Shown here: piece by piece, positions 24,947 to 38,400 of the stretch
How the letters are laid out: each line of letters starts with the position of its first letter
Numbering within the stretch: the stretch's first letter is position 1
Assembly (NCBI GenBank): GCA_015680905.1
Contig: CM027377.1
Location: 21,910,501-21,974,500, forward strand
Reading direction: 5' to 3'
Source of the DNA: Coptis chinensis
Taxonomy: Eukaryota; Streptophyta; Magnoliopsida; Ranunculales; Ranunculaceae
Length of the DNA stretch: 64,000 bases
Translations under genes and position numbers: made by a program
The notes under the pieces: generated by a model
Seen by the model: only the letters and a program-made list of their open reading frames with translations
Database searches by the model: none
Told to the model about the DNA's origin: nothing

Positions 24947-25604
24947 TGTTGGAGTTATCCCTCACATGAGGAGAGAAAACAGAGCTGGAGAGAAACGGGG
25001 CGAATTCGCATCGCATGTCATGTCGCCAGGCCGATATAATCTCCGCCCAGTTCCAAGATGCTAGGCGGACCCGCGCCGACTCCAAGACGTTGAAGCGCCA
25101 CGCTTCATGTCTAATTTCGTGGGCCTTTGCTACAGTACCCGCGAAATTTGGTTTTTGGAGATAAAAACCAAAATCAAGGTTTTGGAAAACCTAACTAACC
25201 AAGTCGGAAGGATTGGAATCCAGACCAAAACAAAGAGAGAGAAACCCAATCTTCAAAGCTATCAAGATTGAGAGATAACCTTTACAGAGATACAACCCTG
25301 TAAAGAGATAAGAGTGATCTAGTAAGGTGAGAGACTGAAAGGAGAGATTGTAATCTTCCTTCCCACTTTATAAAGAACTGGCTCTTGTGGAAGTAGGCAT
25401 TATTGGCCGAACCACGGTAAATCTTTGTGTTGTGGTTTGCTTTTATTGCTTTACATTATTATCTGTTGTTAATAGTTGTTTAGCGAGTTGGGCATGTTAG
25501 TATAGGTTGTAGTTGATATTTAGATTTTGTCCGAGTTGAATTGTGTTCAAATACAAGTTATCCGTGTAGTGGGGAATCGATTGGTATTGGTATAATCCCC
25601 AACA
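24947..25604 (+). repeat. 5' LTR of copia B
   Basis: It is nearly identical to 29784-30427 over its last 500 bp. The first 170 bp differ by clustered small indels in a GC-rich patch. Confidence 0.88.
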
Positions 25605-28600
25605 AGGGTATCGAGCCGTTTAGATAGCCTAGGGTGTTATCCGAATCTTAGTCGGGTGTTTGAATTTAAACTCCCGAGAGAAGATTTGAGGTTAAATAAC
25701 TTGTAGAGATGGACCATTCCGCGAACACTCGTATGATGAGTCCGAATAGGAAGAACTACACCATCCGGAAAGCCAAGATGGAAGACTTGCTATACCGCAA
25801 GGACTTGGCACTTCCCATTGAGAATGAGGGAGTAAAACCATAAAAAGACCGATGAGGCCGAAGTGGAAAAAAAAAAGCTGACGTAAAAAAGCCGATTGGA
25901 TACATTCGACAGCTGGATTGACGACATGTCTTTCACCATGTGTCCTTAGAGACTACAACCTTCACCGTGGAAGAAACTCAAGACCCAGATGAGAGAAAGT
26001 CGGGTGGAAACAAAGTGCTAGTCGTTAAGAAGTTTGCGCACCACGGCACCAAGAAGGTTCTTCAATGTTTGAGCATCTTAATGAAGTACGTAATATCATC
26101 AACCGATGCATTTGATGAAGATCAATTTGGGAGACGGTTGAGGCTTTGTTTCTATTAGGCTCTCTACCCGAAGTTGGGAGACATTAGCGCTTTCCCTACA
26201 TGGAGCAGCCAAGGATGGAATTGTTACCATGGAAATGGCTACCATGTCTTTGTTGAATGAGGAGACTAGAAGGAGTGGAAGAAGCGGCTCCTCTCACTCG
26301 CAGATCCTTTCACAGAAAACGGGGAGAGGTCGAAAACGTAAAACCATCTCGCTCTGTGGTGATGACGTAAGTAAATCTAGGGGTAAAGCTAGAACTCCTA
26401 AGGCGCAGAGGCAATGTTACTATTGTGCCACCAAAGGCCACTTCGTGATATGAGTGCGTAACAAAGAGGGATGAGAAGAATAACCGTGGTACATGAAGAC
26501 ATGGTGCGCAGGAACGGAAACACAGCAGAGATACTACCGCATCTAGTCGATGACCTAGTGGGATTGTGTCGATTGTGGTGTGTGCCGCCTTAGTACCTCA
26601 TGTCGATACGAGTGGGTGATAGATACAGAGCATCCTATCACGCCACAATCGCATCGGGATTCTTCACTACCTACAGCTGTGGTGAATATGGTGAAGTAAG
26701 GATGGGTAACAGTGGTGTCTCGAAGATTATAGGCATTGGAGATGTTCATATAGAAACCAATGTCGGCTACACCTTGACACTCAAGGATGTAAGACATGTC
26801 CCTGACATACGGCTAAGCCTAATTTCGGCTGGGAAATTAGATGACGATGGCTTTGTAAACTCGTTTGGTAACGGGGTATAGAAACTGAGCAGAGGTTCCA
26901 TTGTAGCAGCCAGAGGAAAGAAAACTTGCTCTCTTTACAAAACACGCTAGTTTGTGTAAAGCGTAGTTTAATCGCGTAAGAAGAAGCTTCATCCGAATCG
27001 GGGGCACAAGAGACCGTGGTCACATGGGCATAAAAGGGATGGAAGTTCTTGCTAAGCAAAAGGCCGCGGCCGCATACATTAAAAGTACACATTTAAATAC
27101 ATGTACTCATCGTTTGGTAGAAAGCAACACGGGTGTCTTTCCAAAGATTCTCGCTCTCACGTAAAGGACACCGCCCTTGAACTAGTGCACACGCACTTAT
27201 ATGGTCCTATGAGAGTAAAGTCCCACCAGTGGAGTTTCGTACTTTGACATTCATTGATGATGCGTCAAGAAAGATATGGGCCTATAGTCCGCCCAAGGAT
27301 AAAGTACTTGGCGTGTTTGAGAAATTCCACAAAGATGGTGGAAAGAGAGACCGGAAGTTGTTGAAGTGTATTCGCCGATAATGGGGTGAGTACATTGGGC
27401 CATTTGAAGAGTATTGCCGTGAGTCATGGGATTCGCCATGAGCGCATCGCTCCCAAGACACCGCAAATGTAATGGAATAGCAGAGAGAATGAACCGCACT
27501 ACCATTGTAGAGATGAGATGCATGCTATCTCACTCTAAGCTACCTAGAAGCTACCGGGTAGAAGCAATGCGCATAAATGTGGTGCATGTGATCAACCTAT
27601 CGCCGCAAAGCCTCCGAATAGTGATTATCCGCAGAGAGTATGGTCAGCAGATGTTGATTATGGATACTGAGGGTATTTGGGTGCGGGGCATTTGTGCATA
27701 TTTCGGGATGAGAGATCCAAGCTTGATGACAAAGCTAGCAAAGGCATTTTTCCGGTTATGGAGATGAAAAGTTTGGTTACAAACTCTATGATCCGATTAA
27801 CAAGAAGGTAATCCGGTCGAGATGTTGTGTTCTTAGAAGACCAAACCATAGCAGACTTTGAGGAGGGTGAGAAGCTACGCTTTTCACCAATGATCTTGTT
27901 GATTCGTAACCGGTTCCTACCGTGGAATGTCGCGTATGGCATTGAGAATGCAGAGAACCATGAGTTTGAAGCTCATGATGAGAATCCTATTGCTCATGAT
28001 AGGATAGAACCTATTGGTATAGAAGATGCAGATGAGATGCATGAACCACCACCAGAGCAAGCAGAAGTGCATCCTCCTGAGGCACCAGCAGATGGGGCAA
28101 GGAGGTCTAAATGAGGGAGACTAGCTTCAACCAGGTATCCACCACATACGTACGTGCTACTATCGGATGGTGGAGAACCTATGTACTATCAAGAGGCACT
28201 TGAAGGTACAGACAAAGAAAAGTGGTTGAAGGCCATGCATGACGAGATGGATTCTTTGCATAAGAATCACACTTATGAATTAGTTGAGAAACCCACAGGG
28301 AGAAAAGTTCTCAAGAATAAGTGGATATACAAAGTCAAGCATGAGGAGAACAATCCTCACCCAAGGCATAAAGCTCGCCTTTGTTGTGGAAGGGATTCGG
28401 CCAAAGGAAAGGGATCGACTTTGATGAGATTTTCTCTCCTGTAGTGAAGATGACTTCTATCCGGATGGTATTGGGTATGGCCGCAAGTATGAACCTAGAG
28501 GTTGAGTAGCTAGATGTTAAGACAGCTTTTCTTCATGGAGACCTTGAAGAAGATGTCTACATGGACCAGCCAGAGGGGTTTGAGGTCAAAGGCAAAGAGC

Positions 28601-29783
28601 ACCTAGTATGCAAGCTGATAAAGAGCTTGTATGGGTTGAAGCAAGCACCGAGACAGTGGTACATAAAGTTTGACTCCTTTATGGCGAAGAAAGGATACAA
28701 GAAGTCCGCCCGATCATTGTCGCTTTGTTCGAGATTTCCGGATGGGGATTTCATAGTGCTATTGTGTATGTGGATGATATGTTGATAGTTGGCCCAAACA
28801 TCAACAAGATATCCAAGCTGAAAGAAAGACTTGAGTAAGTCCTTTGAGATGAAGGATTTGGGTCAAGCAAAGCAGATACTTGGGATGGGATCACTCGCGA
28901 CGAAAAGAGTGGGAAGTTGTGGCTTTCAAGAAAGCTACATTGAGAAGGTGTTGAAGAGATTTAACATGGATCAAGTGAAGCCAGTCAGTTGTCCGCTTGG
29001 TGGCCAGTTCCGCATGACCAAAGAGATGTGTCCTAAGGGTGAGCATGAGCAGAGTCAGATGGAAAAGATTCCTTATGCATCCGCAGCCGGCGCTTTGATG
29101 TATGCCATGGTGTGTACTAGACCGGATATTGCTTTTCGCCATTGGGGTTGTAAGCAAATTTCACAACCGGGTAAAGAAAATTGGGAAGGTGTTAAGTGGA
29201 TATTGAGATATCTCCAAGGCACTTCCAAATCATGTTTGTGCTTTGGTGGAAGTAAGCCCTTACTTGAAGGCTACACCGATGCGCACATGGCGGTGATGTC
29301 ACTCGATGAAGTCTACTTCGGGTTATCCGTTACTTTTGCGGGGAGCAGTTTCTTGGCAATCTAAGTTGCAAAAGTGTGTTGCCCTCTCCACTACGTAGCC
29401 GAAAGTATATTGCAGCCACCGAAAGTGTTGCAAAGAGATGCTATGGATGAAGAGATTCTTCGACGAACTAGGGCTAAAGCGTAAACAGTTTGTAGTTCTA
29501 TGTGATACCGAGCGCCATCCACTTGAGCAAGAATCCGAAGTTTTCATTCTAGATCCAAGCACATACATGTATGCGTTATCATCGATTAGAGAAGTACTTT
29601 CAAAGACAAGCATTTGTGTATCGAGAAGATCCATACCGACAAGAACGGGTCGGATATGATGACCAAAGTCTTACCGAAAGGTAAGTTTGATATTTGTTGT
29701 GCTTCTACCGAATGGTAGCGCACTCCTCCCGCTTGATTTGGCAATTGCATGGAGGTATCCCCCCTCACCGCTCGAGGGGAGAT

Positions 29784-30427
29784 TGTTGAGTTATCCCTCA
29801 CATGAGGAGAGAAAATTTGGAAAGAGAAACGGGCGAATTCGGCATCGCGACATGTCGAAGCGCCAAGGCCAGTTCCAAGATGCTAGCGCCGACCCGCCGA
29901 CTCCAAGATTGGCCAGCCAGCATCGCGCAGTGTCTAATTTCGTGGGCCTTTGCTACAGTACCCGCGAAATTTGGTTTTTGGAGATAAAAACCAAAATCAA
30001 GGTTTTGGAAAACCTAACTAACCAAGTCGGAAGGATTGGAATCCGCACTCAAAACAAAGAGAGAAAACCCAATCTTCAAAGCTATCAAGATTGAGATAAC
30101 CTTTACAGAGATACAACCCTGTAAAGAGATAAGAGTGATCTAGTAAGGTGAGAGACTGAAAGGAGAGATTGTAATCTTCCTTCCCACTTTATAAAGAACT
30201 GGCTCTTGTGGAAGTAGGCATTATTGGCCGAACCACGGTAAATCTTTGTGTTGTGGTTTGCTTTTACTGCTTTACATTATTATCTGTTGTTAATAGTTGT
30301 TTAGCGAGTTGGGCATGTTAGTATAGGTTGTAGTTGATATTTCGATTTTGTCCAGAGTTGAATTGTGTTCAAATACAAGTTATCTGTGTAGTGGGGGAAT
30401 CGATTGGTATTGGTATAATCCCCAACA
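29784..30427 (+). repeat. 3' LTR of copia B
   Basis: It is the partner of 24947-25604 and is preceded by a purine tract, as expected for plus-strand priming. Confidence 0.88.
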
Positions 30428-30549
30428 GGCAGACTGCTGGAACATTGGATTTCAATAATCAAACGGGTTTGGATTCCTCGAAAAAGAACCCCAAAGTTGT
30501 CTTGAACACGTCTAGCTATGAAAAGGATTTTCAAACTACCAAACCGTAA
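30428..30549 (+). pseudogene. PPR protein fragment, part 2 (C-terminus after copia B)
   Basis: After the target-site copy, the frame continues TAGTLDFNNQTGLDSSKKNP, ending SYEKDFQTTKP and a stop at 30547-30549. It is in register with LQAFASARQ just left of copia B, so one uninterrupted exon was split by the insertion. Given the missing N-terminus and the earlier frameshift, the locus was probably already non-functional. Confidence 0.7.
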
Positions 30550-31982
<1,433 letters not shown>

Positions 31983-31984
31983 CT

Positions 31985-32400
31985 ACATAAGGAACAAAGT
32001 GAATTCATCCAAGATGCATATGCAGTGTAAATCGACCAAATACCCAAAAACAATAAGTAGCTAAAATATTTACAACAATAAGTGTAAATGGACTGACACC
32101 AAAAACAATAATTGCTAGGAAAAAATGAGCACATTCAGTAAAAAAGAAAGGAGTTACACCACTACCTGATAAGTAAAATTACTCAGAAAAACATGAAGAC
32201 AAAGGTGCTACAATAAAATTCCAGAGTGCTAAAACACATCATAACAAAAATGTGTTGTGTATTTGAATTTGCTAGAAACAACTTAACGTACAACCTTTCC
32301 GATTCTTGAGCTTATCATTCCACACCAAAATAACTAAACAAAGAAGTCGTTCGAGTAGAATAAATCCATTACTACAATCACCGTCAACCGCAATTGATCT
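31985..32400. other. Spacer between two gene fragments
   Basis: AT-rich sequence with no coding signal. It separates the HEMC exon from the biotin carrier exon, which lie in the same orientation. Confidence 0.45.
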
Positions 32401-32405
32401 GCCTA

Positions 32406-32591
32406 TCATCCTATTGTATAAAACAACATATTACTTATTTTGAGAGAGAGTACCGTGTCAACGCTGACTGGCTTTCCATCCTCCAGGAGTACCTCAACTA
32501 CGGTTCCTGACTGATCAGAGAGTACCGTGTCAACGCTGACTGGCTTTCCATCCTCTAGGAGTACCTCAACTACGGTTCCTGGCTGATCAGC
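32406..32591 (-). pseudogene. Biotin carboxyl carrier protein C-terminal exon fragment, internally duplicated
   Basis: After an acceptor (TTACTTCAG, exon start 32591), the minus frame reads ADQPGTVVEVLLEDGKPVSV and DTVLS, then repeats DQSGTVVEVLLEDGKPVSV and DTVLS. This is the C-terminal strand of the biotinyl domain of the plastid acetyl-CoA carboxylase carrier subunit, whose usual ending is close to SVDTPLFVI. The biotin-lysine motif lies in an upstream exon and is not seen. The 24-codon unit is present twice, and the natural C-terminus is lost, so it is a fragment and not a working gene. Confidence 0.75.
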
Positions 32592-32594
32592 CTG
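32451..32594. repeat. 72-bp tandem duplication within the biotin-carrier exon
   Basis: TACCGTGTCAACGCTGACTG starts at 32451 and again at 32523, a period of 72 bp, exactly 24 codons. The two copies differ at about three bases. Confidence 0.9.
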
Positions 32595-32599
32595 AAGTA

Positions 32600-34005
32600 A
32601 AAAAAAGAAACAAAAGGTAGAGTTACACAACAAAGCCTGTGCATGACATGATTTACAAATTTTCAATAGAACCACCACTTGTTAAGCAGGAATTTGTTTG
32701 TTTTTCTGCAAACTTTAATAAAAATTGACCTTGAAGACTCTTAATTAAAATGTATGACGCAAATACTTTAACTGATCAGTATAAGAAAGAAAAAAACAAA
32801 GCGGATTACTGTAAATACCTTGCTTTAAGAAGTAAACGAATCTAGTAAAATTGCTTTGTTGTTCTTATAATATATCCTAAAGTTCAAACCAAATTAAACT
32901 TCTGTATGACCCGCTTGCATCATGGAATTATCCATATGATCAAAACCTTTGTCTCCTAATTCCTAAAAGGTAGGATCAACACTGAGAAGAGTTTCAAATG
33001 ATAAAAAACTAAAAGCAAACCCATCCAACTAAATAGGGTCAAACATTGCACACCTTCGATACAGTCAAATGATTCCTCTCCTCGTGATTCTCCTCGATAT
33101 CTCAACAACCTCTATTGGCGAGACGTAGCGGTTCCACTCTCTTCAGATCTCCCCGAAATTTCCTTATCACTATCAGCAGTTCCATTTAAATTTTCGAACA
33201 AAACACCATTGTCATGAGAGGAAGGAACCTGGTAAAAAACAATCTTCTCATGATCCATCATAGCCACATCACCAATGGTAAATATTTAGGAAGCCATTGC
33301 ACGCTAAAAAAACAAATGTCACTAATATCAATTGTTCTTCTTATCCACTTCACTCAAATACAACCAAACCTACGCATATGACACAAAGAAATCAATCACT
33401 TCTCAAATATTTGACTCGACAACCCAATGACAACCTACGCTCCTCTTTTTTAATATCAGTGACAACCTACGCTTCTCAAATATCAAGACTCGACAACCCA
33501 GTGACAACTCCCAAGAGAAACTTTTAAAAATAGAAAACGGATTTGAGAGAGTGATTCACAGAGGAAAAAAAGATACCTGTTGATCTTGGATTGTCAATAG
33601 AAATTAGATTGGTGATGATTGAAGAAGTAAAGATGGTTTGCCGTTTTTTTTCCTATAAAAACCCATCCTTTCTCTTTCCTTCACAATTCGTGTAAGATTG
33701 CTTCAAGATTCACGTTAAGCCTTTGATCTGAAACACGGTACTAAAATGAAAGAGAACTTTGTTTTTTTTTTTTTTTGAGTTTTGTTTTTTTATGTTTGTT
33801 TGGGTTACGAACAATTGAAATCTGCAAAAAAAAAAAATGGCGTAGATTTACTTTTTTGAAGAAAAATATGATGTGTCAGTCTCAAAGAAAAAAGAGAGAC
33901 TAAAGCATTCTCAACTACTTAGTATTAATGGTCTTTGATGTCTCATATCTCTAATCTCTCTCTCTCCTTAATATCTCATCTCTTCATTTTTTTATCCTCA
34001 TTATC
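32600..34005. other. Mostly non-coding DNA, one possible exon
   Basis: On the minus strand about 33285-33060, a frame reading IFTIGDVAMMDHEKIVFYQV and DNGVLFENLNGTADSDKEIS lies between an ATG-led start with an early stop and a donor-like AAG|GTGTGC. It may be another host exon fragment, but I do not recognise it. The rest is AT-rich with pyrimidine-rich microsatellite stretches around 33.95-34.02 kb. Confidence 0.35.
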
Positions 34006-34009
34006 TCAT

Positions 34010-34610
34010 CTCTCTCTCTCTGATCTGAAATTTCAACAATTCCATCAGAAATTCCACACAAAATTTCAATATACTTTAAAATTTAGAACTTATTTTATTT
34101 TATTTTTATCCTGACAAATTTAACACATTTAGTCTAAATTAGTGTATTAGTGGGACATTTTTACATCTAGAGCAACAAATTGGGTCAGGAATTTAGATTT
34201 TTATGTTCGATTCAAATTTGAATTTTGGAATCGGGGGTTTTTATTATCCCGATTGATTTCGGTTTCGGATAGGTAGTATAAAATAAGTGCCAAAAAAAAA
34301 ATAGTAACATCGCTCACGCCAGAAGACAATTAAATTTCGACAATTCCATAAAAAATCTGGACATAATTCCAATATGTTTTAAAATTCGGAAATTATTTAA
34401 TTTTTTTTTTATCCCGACAAATTTAATACATTTAGTCTAAATTAGTTAGTGGGTTAGTGGGACCTCTTTACATCTAGAGCAACAAATCAGGTCGGAAATT
34501 AAAATTTTTATGATCAATTCAAATTTGAATTTTGGAATCGGGATTTTTTTATTAACCCGATTGATTTCAGTTTCGAATAAGTAGCATAAAATAAATGCGA
34601 AAAAAACAGG
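34010..34610. repeat. About 303-bp imperfect tandem duplication
   Basis: Two copies share ACATTTAGTCTAAATTAG, ACATCTAGAGCAACAAAT and TCAAATTTGAATTTTGGAAT, spaced 303 bp apart. They differ by scattered substitutions, so the duplication is fairly old. No coding content is visible. It could be part of an unrecognised non-autonomous element. Confidence 0.75.
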
Positions 34611-34773
34611 CACATCGGTTGCAATTTGATTGGTTGGCTTATTTTGACTGGGATTTGGTTGCAATTTTTTTAAAATCAACATTGCCACATAGATTGGGCT
34701 TTTGGTGGGCTTGCTTTCATGGTTTGGTTGATTAGACACTCAATTTCACACTCATTGAGCGTGCCCAAAATAC

Positions 34774-34801
34774 TAGTATATATATATATATATATATATA
34801 G
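34774..34801. repeat. TA dinucleotide microsatellite
   Basis: An uninterrupted (TA)n run of about 28 bp. Confidence 0.9.
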
Positions 34802-35180
34802 ACCGTTTTTATAAATTATAACCTTGCATATGATATTCTGAACCTCACAAGTGCTTTCTTGATAACAAGCAAAGAGCACACTTCAGATTTCAGACCTACT
34901 TAGCAGTCCCATCCTTCTGCAATACGCCTAGACAGACAGAGATGCAATTGAGCATGTGACACATAATTAAGAGTATGACACACAAATTGAGGTGACACAA
35001 TACGCTCTGTAAAGATTCTCATTGTATGTCTTATGAGAGTCTCAATCAAACTCCCTAACAGTAACACAAGAAAATATGGCCACTGAAATTAATCTAGAAG
35101 ATTTTCAGTCTTATTTGAAATCTTTCTTCAAAGATATGAAACCCAACATACAAGAAAGAAATTTAGTTTTTACTGAGATT
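34802..35180. other. 3' flank of RPS16
   Basis: AT-rich sequence downstream (minus direction) of the RPS16 stop. It should hold the 3' UTR and poly(A) site, but no single signal can be singled out. Confidence 0.4.
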
Positions 35181-35421
35181 TTACGGATTAGATGAGTCTT
35201 CACTGGCATCCTTTCCATCGTCTGCAGTCTCTTTCAATTCATCAGCAGCAGAACTTTTATTGGGGGTGATGTATTTCCCCGTCATAGGATTAATAGGACG
35301 GGTATCACGTGGTCCGCCTTTACGTTCCATTGCAAGCATTGGTGGAGGGGGTAAAACTCCCGCCCTGAAGAGAATGCGTTGAACAGGTTCTGAAGGTTGG
35401 GCACCAACTGATAACCAGTAC
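35181..35421 (-). CDS. RPS16: RPS16 coding exon 3
   Basis: It follows the acceptor CTGTTGCAG and encodes [20 protein letters not shown] through [16 protein letters not shown] to the stop TAA at 35183-35181. The tail after the S16 core (about 30 residues, rich in D, E and S) is a common, variable extension in plant S16. Confidence 0.9.
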
Positions 35422-38400
35422 CTGCAACAGAATAGAGAGAAGGCAAAGCGAAAACAAGATAAGCAATAGTCATGCAGAAACGTTTTAACATAGAAATCTT
35501 GGCAACTCTAGTAAAGAAATAAAACACCTGTCAGAGTGTTTTAGCTCTGCCAATCATTGAGGAAACCATTGCAAGTAATTGCACCATGAAGAGTAACAAA
35601 GAATGCACTCATTAGTGATTAGTTGGTAAATAGCCTCACTGACAAGATGCGGCACAAAATATTTAACTATCATACACATTTCAATCGAAGAGTGGTAATT
35701 GAGGATAAACATGTCACGTTTGAGGACCACAAAAGGTGAAAACATTTCAATTAACAACTGAGACAAGAAAGTGAGAAAGTTTGATACTAGAGTGGGTAGT
35801 ACAGATTATGTAATAAAGAATCACACATGTTGGACAAGGATAAGAAGTGCCAGGCATGTAGACCTTTGTAAGTGGCTATATGTATTGTATTAACGCTTGT
35901 CCAAACGGCTATTAACAAATAAACAAAGAAAAAAAAAACGTAGTCAACAACATAGGTAAAAAATGATGCCAAGACAGTCCTCGGTAAGAGTGAAGACAGA
36001 GATAACAATTAAAAGAGATAGCATGACTTTTCACAAAATTTGAGATTAAAATTCCAAAATAAAAAGGCAAACCCTTCTATTTTTAGTGGTCTGATTATAT
36101 GTGAAGCCGTGAATATCAATTTGTAACATATGCACCAGCTTGGTAGCAGTCAGGCTCCCTTTCATCTTAGAAGTGAGAAAGCATATATTAAGGGCATACA
36201 GAATGGACAGCAGCAAGCGGAGCGAGAAAAGTGAATCGAGCATGTCAGAGAAAGCAGGTGGCCCTGTTTATTTCTTTATTTCTTAGGGTCAGATGAGAAC
36301 CCAATAAAAGTATGTCAGCGATGGAGACCTATATGTGATGGTTATTTTTTGAAGACTAAATAACTAATAATGAATAGAGAAATAATACAGGGCACACGTA
36401 AGGAAAATCACAAAGGAGAGAAGCAGCATCTAATGGTGCGGCATGTGTGATACCATGAACTAGTGGGAGATAGTACAGAAACAGAAAAATAGAGAACGGT
36501 ATGACAGGCTAAAAATTTAAACGAGCCAATCTTTTTCAACAAATAGTGAAACTAGGAGTAAATCTTCACAAGGTTGCTAGTGACTTAGTCAAGGAGCACT
36601 ACAGTGTCAGAAGCACCTAGGTGTCCACTCAAATAAGTTGTGTATGTAGGGGAGCGATATCCTCATAGGGCATCGCACTCGCGAGGAGCATAAGGGAACT
36701 GAAGATATCGACCTCCAAGACGGACTGAGAACAATAGCCCCTAGCAGTACACGAGTCGCAAAGAGATAGATGAATCCAAGGCGACCTCCAAGACCGACCT
36801 GCGAGCGGCTCGAGTAGGTGGTGCGAACGAAGATATCTCAAGATTTAACACTTTGCCGATACGAACGCCGGATAGAAACACACCCCACCGTGTAATGATT
36901 GCCAAGATCTTAGTGGTAATCTCATCACCGGAAATAGGGACTACCGCGATCTACCCCCAATCGCATCGGGGCATATCCAAAATCCAATTCAACACTCATC
37001 CGCGATCTCTACCCTACATTTGCACAAAAGAGTACACGCGTCGGAAGGATCTCCTCTCCCCGAAATCTATAAATACCACCTCCACGAACTACGTCCGGAC
37101 TGATTCTTCTCTCCCCAAGAAAAGGAAAACGAGAGAAGATAAGATAGGCAAAGCGGTTAAATTCAATAATTCCTCGGTCACATCCAAAATCCAAACCCCT
37201 CCCGTTCTTCCTTGTTGTAATTAGGAGAAGATCAAAACACTCCTTTACATTGGCGCCGCCTCGTGGTTTCGACATCGGAGAGCCACTTTAGATCGGGCTT
37301 CATCCATCTCTAACTCTCCACCCCACGAAGCATGGTTAGCATAGAAGATCAAGTTCTAACCTTGCCCACCGGTTAGGAATAACGAATGAGAACATTTCCT
37401 TGCTCGGGAGGAAAATGCTACTTTACGCTTCGGTGGATAGTTACCAAAGAACAACAAGTCGGCAACGGAGCCGAAAGCACAAAGATCAATGACGTTAATC
37501 GCCAGATTAATGAAGTTATCCCAAAGGATTGGCCGGACATCACGCGAAGAAGGATTCGACACGATTGTGCACAAGATGCTTAAGACGTATCGTGCATCTC
37601 CGCTCACCGCAGAGGTCCTCGAAATCCCTCTCCACACGACTTTTATCCAGCCACGCTTTCCCATGTACGACGGCAAAGACATGCCTTGGTCGACATGTGG
37701 CTCGCTATATTCGAGTTTGGCACTTTACACTTCACCCGAAGTTTGATTATCTCCACTGCAGATTATTTCCAAACCTTTCAAAGATGGCGCCTCGATTGGT
37801 TCTTTTCATCGAGTCCGATTCTATAAACACCTTCAACGAAATTTTTATCGATTTGTTCGCCAAACCAAGACGTCCACAACAAAGGAAGAAGGCGATCTTG
37901 ATTCTCCGCTTTCAATTATCATTCAAGGAGGACGAAACTATTCGTGAATTCCTATGACGGTTCAAGGCCGAATCATTTGCGGCATGGAAAGTGGCTTGAA
38001 AGAATCTTTCGCCATTAATCGGCCTTTTCCAATGCTTGCCGAAGTCGCGACACCGACCTCGCTAGGTCGTTAATGAAGGAACGCCAGAGACACCGTCCGA
38101 GCTCTACGCTCGCGTGGACAAGTACATCAAGTTGCAGGAAACTTTAAAACTCCATGGTTTAGCAGAGAACCACGAGGTCGCTGAAGTCTCGGATCGTACC
38201 CCACGGGTCAAGAAGCGCCGACAGTCGCTTTGCACCCAGCTTCGTGCGCGACCGATAATGTTAGAGAGTTCATTTGTCGACATCGCCCCCCACCACATAC
38301 TGGATAAGATTAAGCGCGCCCCATTTTTCCGGCCAAACATCAGGCAACCCGCAGATCGACCTGGCAAGCCTTTTTGTGCATTTCACAAAGCAAAGTGCCA

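Larger units (their letters stand above)
24947..30427 (+). mobile_element. Ty1/copia element B, inserted in the PPR fragment
   Basis: LTRs of 658 bp (24947-25604) and 644 bp (29784-30427) start TGTTG and end CCCCAACA. The target duplication GGCAG is perfect (24942-24946 and 30428-30432). A primer-like GGTATCGAGCC follows the first LTR, and a purine tract (CGAGGGGAGAT) precedes the second. Plus-strand parts in order: gag with a CYYCATKGHF zinc knuckle (about 25.7-26.5 kb), protease (26.5-26.9 kb), integrase (27.1-27.6 kb), reverse transcriptase (28.1-28.8 kb) and RNase H (28.8-29.6 kb). The style of the gag and of the reverse transcriptase start (KWLKAMHDEMDSLHKNHTY) suggests the Tork (Tnt1-like) lineage, an inference. 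It is heavily broken, with many interruptions. Confidence 0.88.

Noticed and set aside
34700-34775. Possible Helitron 3' end (CTAG before T near the TA run)
   Set aside because: No stable hairpin precedes it and no matching 5' TC end could be placed.
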